A DNA stretch of 64,000 nt from Paraphaeosphaeria minitans (taxonomy: Eukaryota; Ascomycota; Dothideomycetes; Pleosporales; Didymosphaeriaceae), in contig WJXW01000001.1 of assembly GCA_015832175.1 (NCBI GenBank), positions 372,001-436,000 of the forward strand, given 5' to 3'. The notes beneath the pieces are model-generated. The model saw only the letters and a program-made list of their open reading frames with translations, had not been told where the DNA came from and searched no databases. The translations under genes were made by a program, and so were the position numbers. Below are positions 50,054-62,935 of this stretch, in pieces; the stretch's first letter is position 1, and each line of letters starts with the position of its first letter.

Positions 50054-52138
50054 TTTTAAACACCCTTAACATAAGTACTTCACAAACTCCTACCTCTTCT
50101 ACAGCTTTAGGTGCCGCTAAGATTACTCCTATAAAGAATAGTAGTAAGGTGTATAAACCTAATCTCTACTTTAGCGAACAATCTTAAACTAACGTCTGGA
50201 TTCTTTAGTTAGACCTTTACTTCTTTAACTTAGATAAACCCCTTAAAGACAAAAAAAAGATTATCTTCGCAGCAATATATATGCGAGGAGATACAGGATT
50301 ATAGATCTATCCCTACCTTAAAAAGTACCTAGAAATAAACCACAATAATAATAATAACAATTACGCGAACAAGTACGCTAATATAGTTAATATTATTAAA
50401 GATTATAACAACTTTAAGAAATGCCTTAAGCAACTCTTTAGGATTACTAATAAAGACTCTATTATAAAAGTAAAGATTTAGACTATAACTTAGAAATAAT
50501 TAGTAGCTAAGTATATAGCTAAGTTCTATAGATACACTGTATAACTTAACTAGAACAATGAATCTCTTTAGGACATGTATAAATAAGGACTTAAATAGAA
50601 ACTACGTAAGGAACTCTTACGTAGTAGTGCACAAATTACTAACTTTAAGGAACTATATAAAGAAACTATTAGAATTAATAGAGAATAGTTTTTACTATAA
50701 CAGGAGCTCTACTAAAACTCTAAGGTAATAAGCTTTAGACAACTAGTAAAAATAGTTTATAAGAACCCTATTAGAATTATCTAAAAGTAATAGCTAAGGA
50801 ACTACTAGAGATACGAACTAATAGAAGATATCTAGTTTAACTACTTAGGTAAAGGAAAAGGAGGAAAGATAGGCCCTAAGTAGCCTAATAAACACGTCTC
50901 TAATAGAAGTTAACAATTAATAACTAAGACCTGTAAATCCTTTACATGTAGTAAACTAGGCCATATAGCTAGGAACTATAGATTAAAGAACAAAGTCTAT
51001 TAAACTAAGTTAAATATACTAACTATTAAGGACTAAGAACCTAATAAGGAATAGGAAGTTATTACAACGCTATTTAGTTACTAATGTGTTACACTAGAGC
51101 AAAGTGAGCGATTAGATTTACCTAACTTATATTTATATAAAGATCTAGAAGACAACTCTAACATATACTATAACGTAGAAGATATAGAAGAGATACTAAG
51201 ATCTCCTACTTTTTACCTATAAAGTAGGTAGGAAGAAGATAACCCTATGTTACCTAAGTATAAACTAAATGTTTAGGACTACATAGAACCCTACTAGGCA
51301 CTAAAAGGAATGTAACCTTATAAAAATAAGAAGTTAGACTACGTACTAAAGTACTACCTAGACTACTAAAATCCTACACACTAATTCTATATGTAGACGC
51401 ACTGCGAAGAACTAATATGTATATAACATAAGGTAGAGAAAGAGGAGAACAAGAAATAACCTAGAAAGAAACTACGCTGTAGATAGATATAGATAAACTA
51501 CTCTATTATAGCTTATAATAAACACCTTTAAGATAAATAATAACTAAAATACTTTCCTTACCTCACGCTAAAGGGTAACAAATACTATAATATACTTATT
51601 AATAGAGACTATATATAACTATACTAGTACATATGTCTAAACTAAAACTACAAATACTACTATATAGCTAAACATTTAGACAGCTTTGTAAACTGCCCTA
51701 CATAAGAAGTAATAATAGAGCTACTAATTTAACTAGTATATAGGAATAGTAAAGACTACAGGAGAAAAAATAGAAGAATATTCTTATAGGAAGAAGAAGA
51801 AGACAATCTACATAAGCTACGTACTTAAGAATAATAATAGAAGCGGATGCTTAGAAACGTATACTAGGCACTAGAACTTAACTATAACCTATATAAACAG
51901 ATGTCTTTTTTAGGCCTAAACTTAGATAAGAAAATGCCTTTATTAAATTAAATGCTATAGTAAGTATAGTATTAGTTAAGCTACTAGTATAGCTTAAAGG
52001 AATATAGGCTTAAGCTCTTATAGACTTAGAAGTAGGAAGGAACTTTATATCTTATTAAATAGTAAGATAAGTAAGACTTATAATATTAGAGAAAAAAGTA
52101 CCCTATATTGTCTATGTCGCAAATAGATCCCTAATGCC

Positions 52139-52548
52139 TATTAAATCCAAGAGGGTAGCTAGTCCTAAAGGGTTAAGGTTGGTTCTTGGGCAGGAGTACT
52201 TACAGAAGGTGGAAAGTCTTATTAATACAATAGTATCTTGCAAAGTGTAATAAGTTAACAATTTGGTCTGCTAGAATCCAAATAATAGATTAATAAACAG
52301 ATTAAACACGAGTATAGAGGTCCATCCTTATGTTCCTATATAATAGGGCTGCTCTAATACTTAGTGTTACTAAGCAACTAAGTACATTACATAACCTACT
52401 CTACTACTTAGTGCTACTAAGCGACTAAGCACATTACATAACCTAATCTAAGTTGCTTAGCGTCTCTTTGTTACATTTATAACCCTGTTGCTATTCCATT
52501 ACACCTTTATAAGCGCCTAAGTCCTATATTATTATCTAGTACGTAATA
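52139..52548 (-). repeat. G5 LTR, left copy (element 3' LTR)
   Basis: TATTAAATCCAAG...ACGTAATA. The outer ~150 bp keep many CpA/TpG sites that are mutated in the right LTR (for example TTGGTTCTTGGGC). Confidence 0.92.
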
Positions 52549-52585
52549 TTATCCCCTCCCTTTCTATTCTTTGTCCTAAAGAATT

Positions 52586-53104
52586 ATGCCTACTAACTGT
52601 AATTCTATAAAGCGTTGTCACGACCTTATCTTTACTATTAAAAACTACAGAGTAGTTATAGTGTTAAAGTGCTCCTTTTATAAGTCGCACTCCTATGTTT
52701 GTAAAGTCTATATTAGCTTAGGGAAGTGTAGTAAGTGTTAGAAATAAGGCTTGAAGTGTAATGTAGTTATTACTAGGAATAAGTTTTTACAGTTAATTAC
52801 TAAGAAGAAGAAGTTAGAGGCGTAAATATTAGAGGCGCGAAAAGAATAAGATATAGCGTTTAAGGCCCTATATATAGCGCGCGTAAAAGAGGATTAGTTA
52901 GCGAAATAGTTAGCGCAGAATAAGAAGCGTACTAGCGAGATTATTGCAGTAGAGAGTGCTACTCTAGTAGAGCTAGAGTTAGAGGAGGATCTAGCTTATC
53001 CTACTTAGCCTACTAGTCTAGCTAAACTCAGCACGTTTATATAGTTAGTAATAGACGACCTGCCTCCTAAGTTCTAGGATAATTCTTTAGCATTACTGTC
53101 TTAG
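52586..53104 (+). pseudogene. G5 antisense ORF relic: Zn2Cys6-like motif plus coiled coil
   Basis: On the strand opposite G5 pol, ATG at 52586 lies 38 bp inside the 3' LTR. About 172 codons follow whose only breaks are TAG and TAA. Residues 29-58 (52670-52759) show C-x2-Y-x6-C-x8-C-x2-C-x6-C; the Tyr codon TAT is one RIP step from TGT (Cys). With that change the spacing equals the fungal Zn2Cys6 pattern. A Lys/Glu/Ala/Leu-rich stretch to ~53000 looks like a coiled coil. The frame ends near or overlaps the antisense end of pol. The 3' limit is uncertain because the final stop may itself be a RIP product. Function is unknown; DNA binding is inferred only from spacing. Confidence 0.65.
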
Positions 53105-53109
53105 GTAAG

Positions 53110-56100
53110 TCTATTAATAGAATTCTTTAATCTTTTGTTAATAGTTTCCTAGGTGGTTTCTTAGTTCCTAAGTATTTTCGCTGTGTGGGTATCCTTTCTA
53201 TTTAATAAGGTATATATTGCTATACTAATTATATTCTAGAATTCTTTTAACCTTAAATTTATTTTCTTCCTTAGTTCTGTGGTAGAAGGTGGTTCTAACT
53301 AGTATATTAGGGTCTGCTAGTTCTAGTAGTAATACGTGGAATACTAGGTGTATCTTTGCATCTGGCGATAGTTCTAACTTGTAGTTTACTAGTAATATTT
53401 ACTTAGAAATGTAAAATAGTCTAACCTTAATATAATCTAGTTTCTTATGTTTTTTCTTCTAAGTTTAAAGGTTCTTTGTAAGTAGATATACTTTATCCCC
53501 CTTCTTTAGCTAAGGTGCCATTTTTTGTTTTCTGTTTTAATATAAAATTAATTGCTGCTAAGCTTTCTTAAGATTCTCTTAGAGTTGTTAGTGTATTTTC
53601 TTTATATTTTCTGCTATATTAATAGCTTCTTTTACTTTAATTATCGTAGGAAATTGTTAATTAAAGAGATGTAGGTGTCTTCTGTAGTTTACATAGAACA
53701 GTGTATGTCCTAATGCTGCTAATACTTTGTTATTATAGGCTAACTGTGCTATAAGTAGTAATAAAACCTAGTTATTCTTCTAACTGTTATAGTAGATGCG
53801 TAGGTACGTTTCTATAGTTTAGTTCGTACGTTTTGTCTATCTGTCTGTTTATAGATAGTAAGCTGTTGATAGCTTTTGTTTTGTTCTAAGTAGTGCTATA
53901 AGCGTTATCTAATAATTTGACGTGAAAAGCTTGTCTCTGTTACTAATAATTGTTTTTAGGATTCTGTAGTGTCTAATTAGTTAGTCTAGGATAAGAAAAG
54001 CAAGTTCCTTTGCTGTTATTCTTTTAAGACATAGAATAAGCTTAATATACTTAGTTAGTTAGCAGACTATTACTAGTATACTATTGTATTTAATTCCTGT
54101 TGTTAGATCCTTAGAGTTTAGAATTCCTATAACAAAATCTATAGCGATGTCTTCCTATAGTGCTGTTAGTATTCTAATTGCTTACATCTCTCTATATTTG
54201 AGATGTGTGCTATATTTGTTTCTCTAGTATTCTACACATTTATAGATGTAAGTTATTATAGCTTCCTTAATTCCTTTAAAGGTGTAATTCCTTTAGATAA
54301 GTTCTATTATTTTTGTGATGCCTAGGTGTCCGTACATAGGGTTGTTGTGGTATTATTGGATAATCTTGGTCTGTAGATGTTCTAGAACTTCTTAGTTAAT
54401 TACTAAAAGTTAATTTAGTTCTACTATTAGCTCTAGAGATCTATCTTTGGCTTTATAAAAGATTGCAGAGAAGGTTTTTACTTTTTCTCCTACTAGATTA
54501 CTTTGTTAGCTAAGAGCGTCTACTCTGCCATTTTCTTTCCTAGCTATATAGATAATTTTAAACTTATACTGCCCTGTAGTTTATAACTATCTTTATTATT
54601 GTAGTGTAAGTTCTTTTGTTGTTATAAACCTTAGAAGGTTCTTATAATCTATATAGATTTCTAGCGTTAAGTAACTAAGCGCGTAAATCCTCTAGTACTT
54701 TAAGGCTTTAATAATAGCGTAGAGTTCTTTATTATATATATTATATCGTGTTTTGGCGTTATTAAATTTATATAAGTAATAGGCAATTAGGTGCTATTTA
54801 CTATTATATTCTTATTTAGCGTAGGCGCCTAGCGTAAGATTACTAGCGTCTATTTTAAAGCGCAGTGGTTTATTGCTTCTAAAATAAATAAGGATAGGTT
54901 CTATAATACATACTGTCTTAAGGAGTTAGAATAACATTCCGCACTTATCTGTCTATTTAAAGGGTACGTCCTTCTTTATAAGATTTATTAAAGGTATTGT
55001 GACCTTTGCGTAATCTTAGATAAATTGTTAGTTAAATCCACAGAATTCTAAGAATTCTTGGATGTTCTTAGCTATCTTTAGTATTAGCCAGTTCTTAATA
55101 TATTTAACTTTACTTAGTGCCATCTTAATTCCTTCTATAGTAATAATATGTCCTAGGAATTCAAGTTATTTAATGTTAAACTTGCATTTCTTAAGTTTAA
55201 TGCGAAGGCATACTTTGTCTAGTGCTTCTAGTACTGTCTATACATGCTTAGTGTAGTCCAATTTGTTTTTAAAAAAGACAAGGATATTATCTATATACGC
55301 GATAATAAATATGTCTAGATGTTTACAGAGTACGTTGTTAATAAGTGCCATAAAAGCTGCTAGTGCGTTTGTAAGTCCAAAAGGTATAACTTTGTATTTA
55401 AATAGTCTGTAGCGTAATTAAAACACTGTTTTCTATTCTTTACCTTTCTTAATTTGTATAAGGTAGTAACTGTCTCTTAGATCTATTATTGTGAATATCT
55501 TGGCTTAAGATAGTTAATCTCATAACTCTATAATATTTAGTAGTAGATATCGGTTTTTTATTATTATGTTATTAAGTTGTTAGTAGTTAACGCATAGTCT
55601 GTCTAATCTATCCTTTTTCTTAATAAACATAAAAGGGCTTACTACTAGTGACTTTAATAGTTATATATATCCTTTTTTAAGGTTTATCTTAATAAAATTA
55701 CGTTCCTTAAGGAGTTCTTCTCCTGTCTTACTATATAGTAGTCTAATGGGTAGCGTCTTCCCTTCTTCTAGGTCTATCGTAAGATCCTAGAGTTAATGTT
55801 CTAGTAGGTTTGCTTTTCCTTCTTTTTCCGTGAATATGTGTGTCTATTTCCTGTACTCTCTTAGTAAGGTAAGGGGTGTACTATTGTCCTCCTTCTTACG
55901 CTTCTTAACCTAGTAGTTCCTACCAGCGTCTGCTAAGGTGTGCTTCTGTTTTTTAACTGTCTATTATAGTATTATATTGTTAATAACTCCCTTATCTACT
56001 ATTATTTTTAGTTAATATGTAGGCTTTGCTTATAATACACAATTGCAGCGTTTAAATAATATTTTCTTTATACCCTAGTTAATCTGCGGGTTGTGTATTA

Positions 56101-58296
56101 TTAACTAAGGTAATTCTAAGACTAACTCATGCTTAGATCCTAGTAAGACATCTAAGGTAAGTTCCTCTCTATGTCCTTAGACTGTTATTATAGTAGTAAC
56201 CTCTTAGTATATTTAAGGTATCTTAGGCATTAGGGATCTATTCGCGACATAGACAATATAGGGTACTTCTTTCTCTAACATTATAAGTCCTGCTTATCTT
56301 ACTATTTAATAAGATATAAAGTTCCTTTCTGCTCCTAAGTCTATAAGAGCTTAAGCCTATATTCTTTTAAGCTGTACTAGTAGCTTAACTAATACTATAC
56401 TTACTATAGTATTTAATTTAATAAAGGCGTTTTCTTATCTAAGTTTAGGCCTAAAAAAGACATCTATTCGTGTAGGTCGTAGTTAAGTTCTAGTGCCTAG
56501 TATACGTTTCTAAGCATCCGCTTCTATTATTATTCTTAAGTACATAGCTTGTGTAGATCGTCTTCTTCTTCTTCCTATAAGGATGTTTTTCTATTTTTCC
56601 TCCTACAGTCTTTACCATTCCTGTGTACTAGTTAAATTAGTAGTTCTGTTATTACTTCTTACGTAGGGCAGTTTATAAAGCTATCTAAACGTTTAGCTAT
56701 ATAGTGGTATTTACAGTCTTAGTTTAGATATATATACTAGTACAGTTGTATACAGTCTTTATTAATAAGTATATTACAGCATTTATTGCCCTTTAGCGTA
56801 AGGTAAGGAAAGTATTTTACTTGTTATTTATCCTAGAAGTGTTTATCGTAAGCTGTAATAGAGTAGTCCGTCTATATCTATCTACAGCGTAGTTTCCTTC
56901 TAGGTTATTTCTTATTCTCCTCTTTCTCTACCTTGTGTTATGCGTATATTAGTTCTTCGTAATGTGTCTATATATAGAATTAGTGTGTAGGATTTCAGTA
57001 GTCCAGGTAGTACTTTAGTACATAGTCTAACTTCTTATTTTTGTAGGGTTGCATTCCTTTTAGTGCCTAGTAGGGTTCTATATAGTCCTAAACATTTAGT
57101 TTATACTTAGGTAACATAGGGTTGTTTTCTTCCCGCCTACTTTATAGGTGAGGAGTAGGAGATCTTGGTATCTCTTCTACGTCTTCTGCGTTGTGGTATA
57201 CGTTGGAGTCGTCTTCTAGATCTTTATATAGTTATAAGTTAAGTAAATCTAATTGCTCACTTTGCTCTAGTGTAACGCGTTAGTAACTAAATAGCGTTAT
57301 AATAACTTCCTATTCCTTATTAGGTTCTTAGTCCTTAATAGTTAGTATATTTAACTTAGTTTAATAGACTTTATTCTTTAATCTATAGTTCCTAGCTATA
57401 TAGCCTAGTTTGCTATATGTAAAGCATTTACGGGTCTTAGTTATTAGTTGTTAACTTCTATCTAAGACATGTTTATTAGGCTACTTAGAGCCTATCCTTC
57501 CTCCTTTTCCTTTGCCTATATAGTTAAACTAGACATCTTCTATTAGTTTATATCTCTAGTAGTTCCTTAGCTGTTGCTTTTAGACAATTCTAATAGGGTT
57601 CTTATAAACCACTTTTACTAGTTATCTAAAGCTTATCGCCCTAGGGTTTTAGTAGAGCTCTTGTTACAGTGAAAACCACTCTCTATTAATCCTAATAGTT
57701 TCTTTATATAGTTCTTTAAAGTTAGCAATTTGTGCACTACTGCGTAAGAGTTCCTTACGTAGTTTCTGTTTAAGTCCTTGTTTATACATGTCCTAAAGAG
57801 ATTTATTGTTCTAGTTAAGTTGCACAGCGTATCTGCGAAACTTAGCTATATACTTAGCTGCTAATTATTTCTGAATTATAGTCTAAATCTTTGCTTTTAC
57901 AATAGAGTCCTTGTTAGCGATCTTAAAGAGTTATTTAAGGCATTTCTTAAAGTTATTATAATCCTTAATAATATTAACTGCATTAGTATAGTTGTCTACG
58001 TAGTTGTTATTATTGTTGTTGTGGTCTATTCCTAGGTACTTTTTAAGGTAGGGATAGATCCATAATCCTGTATCTCCTTACATGTATATCGCTGCGAAGA
58101 TGACCTTTTTCTTATCTTTAAAGAGTTTGTCTAAGTTAAAGAAGTAGAGGTCTAACTAAAGAATCTAGACGTTAGTTTAAGATCGTTCGCTAAAGTAGAG
58201 ATTAGGTTTATGCGCCTTACTACTATCTTTTATAGGAGTAATCTTAGCGGCACCTAAAGCCGTAGAAGAGGTAGGAGTTCGTGAAGTACTTATGTT
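53110..58296 (-). pseudogene. G5 gag-pol relic
   Basis: It reads right to left. Gag starts at an ATA (ancestral ATG) about 16 bp inside the right LTR, followed by the CCHC knuckle near 57390-57440, RT (55280-55297), integrase (~53700-54400) and chromodomain near 53160-53260, at the left end. Same family as G1-G4 and equally inactivated. Confidence 0.88.
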
Positions 58297-58310
58297 AAGG
58301 GTGTTTAAGA

Positions 58311-58720
58311 TATTAAATCTAAGAGGGTAGCTAGTCTTAAAGGGTTAAGGTTAGTTCTTAGGTAGGAGTACTTATAGAAGGTAGAAGGTCTTGTTAATAC
58401 AATAGTATCTTGCGAAGTGTAACGAGTTAATAATTTAGTCTGCTAGAATCTAAACAATAGATTAATAAACAGATTAAACACGAGTATGGAGGTCCATCCT
58501 TATATTCCTATATAATAGGGCTGCTCTAATACTTAGTGTTACTGAGTAACTAAGCACATCACGTAACCTACTCTGCTGCTTGGTGCTACTAAGCGACTGA
58601 GCACATTACGTGACCTAATCTAAGTTACTTAGCGTCTCTTTGTTACGTTTGTAACCCTATCGCTGTTCCATCACACCTTTATAAGCGCCCGAGTCCCACA
58701 TTGTTATCTGGTACGTAATA
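58311..58720 (-). repeat. G5 LTR, right copy (element 5' LTR)
   Basis: TATTAAATCTAAG...ACGTAATA. Its outer part (U3, ~58500-58720) keeps CCATCACACC and GCCCGAGTCCCACA, which are mutated in the left LTR. Confidence 0.92.
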
Positions 58721-61700
58721 ATGCCTAAGACACCTTAAATATACTAGGAGGTTACTACTACAATAATAGTCTAAGAACATAGAGAGGAACTTACCTTAGA
58801 TATCTTACTAGAATCTAAGCATAAGTTAGTCTTAGAATTACCTTAGTTAATAATATACAACCTATAGATTAACTAGGGTACAAAGAAAATATTATTTAAA
58901 CGCTATAATTGTGTATTATAAGCAAAGCCTATGTAATAACTAAAAATAATAGTAGATAAGAGAGTTATTAATAATATAATACTGCGACAGATAGTTAAAA
59001 AATAGAAATACACCTTAGTAGACGCTAGTAGGAACTACTAGGTTAAGAAGTGTAAAAAGGAGGACAATAGCACACCCTTTACCTTACTAAGAGAGTACAG
59101 GAAATAGACACACATATTTATAGAAAAGGAAGGAAAAGTAAACCTACTAGAATATTAACCCTAGGATCTTATAATAGACCTAGAAGAAGGGAAGACACTA
59201 CCTTTTAGACTACTATATAGTAAGATAGGAGAAGAACTCCTTAAAGAACGTAATTTTATTAAGACAAACTTTAAGAAAGGATATATATAACTATTAAAGT
59301 TACTAGCAGTAAGCCCTTTTATGTTTATTAAGAAAAAGGATAGATTAGACAGACTATACGTTAACTACTAATAACTTAATAACATAATAATAAAGAACTA
59401 ATATTTACTACTAAATATTATAGAGTTACGAGATTAACTATCTTAAGCTAAGATATTTATAATAATAGATCTAAGAGATAGTTACTACCTTATACAAATT
59501 AAGAAAGGTAAAGAATAGAAAATAGTGTTTTAATTACGCTATAGACTATTTAAGTATAAGGTTATGCTATTTAGACTTATAAACGCACTAGTAGCTTTTA
59601 TAGCACTTGTTAATAACGTACTCTATAAATATCTAGACATATTCGTTATTACGTATATAGACGATATTCTTGTCTTTTCTAAAAACAAATTAGACTACAC
59701 TAAGTATGTATAGACAGTACTAGAAGTACTAGATAAAGTATACTTTTGTATTAAACTTAAGAAATATAAGTTTAACATTAAATAACTTAAATTCCTAGGA
59801 CACATTATTACTATAGAAGGAATTGAGATAGCACTAAGTAAAGTTAAATATATTAAGAACTAGCTAATACTAAAGATAGCCAAGAATATCTAAGAATTTT
59901 TAGAATTCTGTGGATTTAATTAATAATTTATTTAAGATTACATAAAGGTTATAATACCTTTAATAAATCTTATAAAGAAGGACATACCCTTTAAATAGAT
60001 AAATAAGTGCGGAATATTATTCTAACTCCTTAAGATAGTATGTATTATAGAACCTATTCTTATTTATTTTAGAAGCGATAAACCACTACGCTTTAAAATA
60101 GACACTAGCGATCTTGCACTAGGCGCCTGCGCTAAATAAAAACGTAATAGTAAATAGCACCTAATTGCCTATTACTTATGTAAATTTAATAACACTAAAA
60201 TATAATACAACATATATAATAAAGAACTCTACGCTATTATTAAAGCCTTAAAGCACCAGAGAATTTATATACTTAGTTACTTAACGCTAGAAATCTATAC
60301 AGATTATAAGAACTTTCTAAGGTTTACAACAATAAAAGAACTTACGCCATAATAATAAAGATAGTTACAAACTATAAGGTAGTATAAGTTTAAAATTATC
60401 TATATAGCTAGGAAAGAAAATGGCAGAGTAGACGCTCTTAGCTAACAAAGTAATCTAGTAGAAGAAAAAGTAAAAACCTTTTTTATAATCTTTTATAAAG
60501 CTAAAGATAGATCTCTAGAGCTAATAGCGGAACTAAATTAACTTTTAGTAATTAACTAAAAAGTTCTAGAATATCTATAAACTAAGATTATCTAATAATA
60601 CTATAATGACCCTATGTACGGACACCTAGGCATTATAAAAACAATAGAACTTATCTAAAGGAATTACACCTTTAAAGGAATTAAGGAAGCTATAATAACT
60701 TATATCCGCAAATATATAGAATACTAGAGAAATAAACACAGCATATATCTTAAATATAGAGAGATATAAGTAATTAGAATACTAACAGCACTATAGGAAG
60801 ACATTGCTATAAATTTTATTATAGGAATTCTAAAATCTAAGGATCTAATAACAGGAATTAAATATAACAGTATACTAGTAATAGTCTACTAACTAACTAA
60901 GTATGTTAAGCTTATTCTATGTCTTAAAAGAATAATAGCAAAGGAACTCGCTTTTCTTATCCTGAACTAACTAGTTAGACACTATAGAATCCTAAAAATA
61001 ATTATTAGTGACAGAGACAAGCTCTTTATATTAAACTATTAGATAACGCTTATAGCACTGCTTAAAACGAAATAAAAGCTATTAACAGCTTACTATTTAT
61101 AAATAGATAGATAGACAGAACGTATAAACTAAACTATAGAAACGTACCTACGCATCTACTATAATAGTTAGAAGAATAACTAGGTTTTATTACTACCTAT
61201 AGCACAGTTGGCCTAGAATAATAAAGTATTAGTAGTATTAGGACATACACTGTTTTATGTAAACTATAGAAAACACCTACATCTCTTTAACTAATAATTT
61301 CCTACAATAATTAAAGTAAAAGAAGCCATAGATATAGTAGAAAATATAAAGAAAATACACTAATAACTCTAAGAGAATCTCAAGAAAGCTTAGCAGTAAT
61401 TAATCTTATACTAAAATTAAAAACACAAAATAGCACCTTAGCTAAAGAAGGGGGATAAAGTATATCTGCTTACAAAGAACTTTTAAACTTAGAAGAAAAA
61501 ACATAAGAAACTAGATTATATTAAGGTTAGACTATTTTACATTTCTGAGTAAATATTACTAGTGAACTATAAGTTAGAACTACCGCTAGATGTAAAGATA
61601 CACCTAGTATTCCACGTATTACTACTAGAACTAGTAGACCCTAATACACTAGTTGGAACCGCCTTCTACTACAGAACTAAGGAAGAAAATGAATTTAAGG

Positions 61701-61989
61701 TTAAAAGAATTCTAGAATATAATTAGTATAGCAACGTGTACCTTATTAAGTGGAAAGGTTACCTATATAGTAAAAACACCTAGGAACTAGAGAACTACCT
61801 AGGAAACTATTAATAAAAGATTAGAGAATTCTACTAATAACCTATATAGTATAATAACATTTGTACCTAAAATAGTAAAGGCACTAGATTATTATAGAAT
61901 TTTAATAAGAAATTCTTAAAAGCGCTCTATATCGTAGGGGATAAGAAGGGACCTAAAAGAGTCTTATTAACTACTAGATTAATAGCCTT

Positions 61990-62330
61990 ATAAGATTTAG
62001 CCTCTTTAATATTTTTCTCTTTAACTGCTATTACATCTTTAGCACGCTTATCTAGTAAGTCTATTTACTAATATAACTAATTTTTGTGTGCGCGTGTAAC
62101 CTATAATTTCTCTAACACCTCCTTATAGGCCTTAAACGCAGCCTTTTACGTTTTTCTTAACTCTTTTATCTATATACGTAATTTCTCTTTCTCTACTAAT
62201 AAACACTTAAACTTAGACTCTAAAACGCGCACATTATAATATTAACCTTAATAAACACATTCTCTATATCTTCTAGACTAAACGTAAACTTTGTAAACAC
62301 AGTTATATTTTATATATATTAAGTATTTCT
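61990..62330 (-). pseudogene. G4 antisense ORF relic (cysteine/coiled-coil type)
   Basis: On the minus strand, a frame reads a cysteine-like segment (SRRYRECVY, with Tyr codons one step from Cys) near 62235-62300. A strongly heptad-like stretch follows (LLVEKEKLRI, ELRK, AAFKAYKEVLEKL) at about 62000-62215. Only RIP-type stops interrupt it. It has the same architecture as in G5 and G1 but a different sequence. The start codon is not clear; the frame probably begins within 62330-62500. Confidence 0.5.
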
Positions 62331-62524
62331 TAACTATAACTTTGCTAAAGGAGTTAATAAAATTAGTTAGGTAATAGTAATAGGTAGTGCTAGACTTAGA
62401 AGGTTATTAGGGTATAATATAAGTAAGCTAACGCTACTTATAACGTAAGGCGAGCTCTAGTTATAACTAGGCATAAGATATAGTTACATAATTTAAGAAT
62501 AAATTCTAGTAAGGAGGGAGATAA

Positions 62525-62935
62525 TATTAAGATCTAAAGGCTAGGCCTCCTAGGATCTTTATATATATTTACATTTGTTGTTTAAGTAACACAGTATAAA
62601 AGGTTACGTAATCTAATTAGTGTGATTAGAGCGCCAAGATAACTAATTAGACTAAGCACTTAATATACTAAGCAACTAATTAGTGCTTAATTAGTTTAAT
62701 TAGAGCGATTAGTCCACTAATTGCTTAAAGTATATAGAAACGCGAGGATGGGCTCTCTATACTTGTGTTTAATCTATTTATTAATCTATTGTTTAGATTC
62801 TAGTAGACCAAATTGTTAACTCGTTACACTTTGTAAGATACTATTATATTAATAAGACCTTCCACCTTCTATAAGTACTCCTGCCCAAGAACCAACCTTA
62901 ACCCTTTAGGACTAGCTACCCTCTTAGATTTAACA
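62525..62935 (+). repeat. G4 3' LTR (411 bp)
   Basis: It is preceded by the purine tract AAGGAGGGAGA and ends TTTAACA, directly followed by the GAAGG duplication. The U5 end is less mutated than in the 5' LTR. Confidence 0.93.

Larger units (their letters stand above)
52139..58720 (-). mobile_element. G5: full-length chromovirus, minus strand, inserted in G4, TSD ATGCC, U3 variant 2
   Basis: The element is 6582 bp with LTRs 52139-52548 and 58311-58720 (410 bp each). The target duplication ATGCC is exact (52134-52138 and 58721-58725). It is the same subfamily as G2 in U3, internal sequence and antisense frame. The minus-strand RT motif reads YIDNIL at 55280-55297. Confidence 0.95.
50054..61855 (+). 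pseudogene. G4 gag-pol relic (interrupted 52139-58720)
   Basis: Gag and the knuckle region lie before G5. The polyprotein resumes at 58726 (CTAAGACACC...), exactly where the G1 and G2 sequences predict. The RT motif YIDDIL is intact at 59654-59671. The integrase runs from ~60590 to ~61300 and the chromodomain (VYLIKWKGYLYSKNT) is at about 61735-61790. Dense RIP stops. Confidence 0.88.
49643..62935 (+). mobile_element. G4: chromovirus inserted in G3 gag, U3 variant 3, TSD GAAGG, itself split by G5
   Basis: The two 411 bp LTRs are 49643-50053 (TGTTAAGATCT...TTTAATA) and 62525-62935 (TATTAAGATCT...TTTAACA). The target duplication GAAGG is exact (49638-49642 and 62936-62940). Own sequence is 49643-52138 and 58726-62935; G5 occupies the middle. 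Confidence 0.95.
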
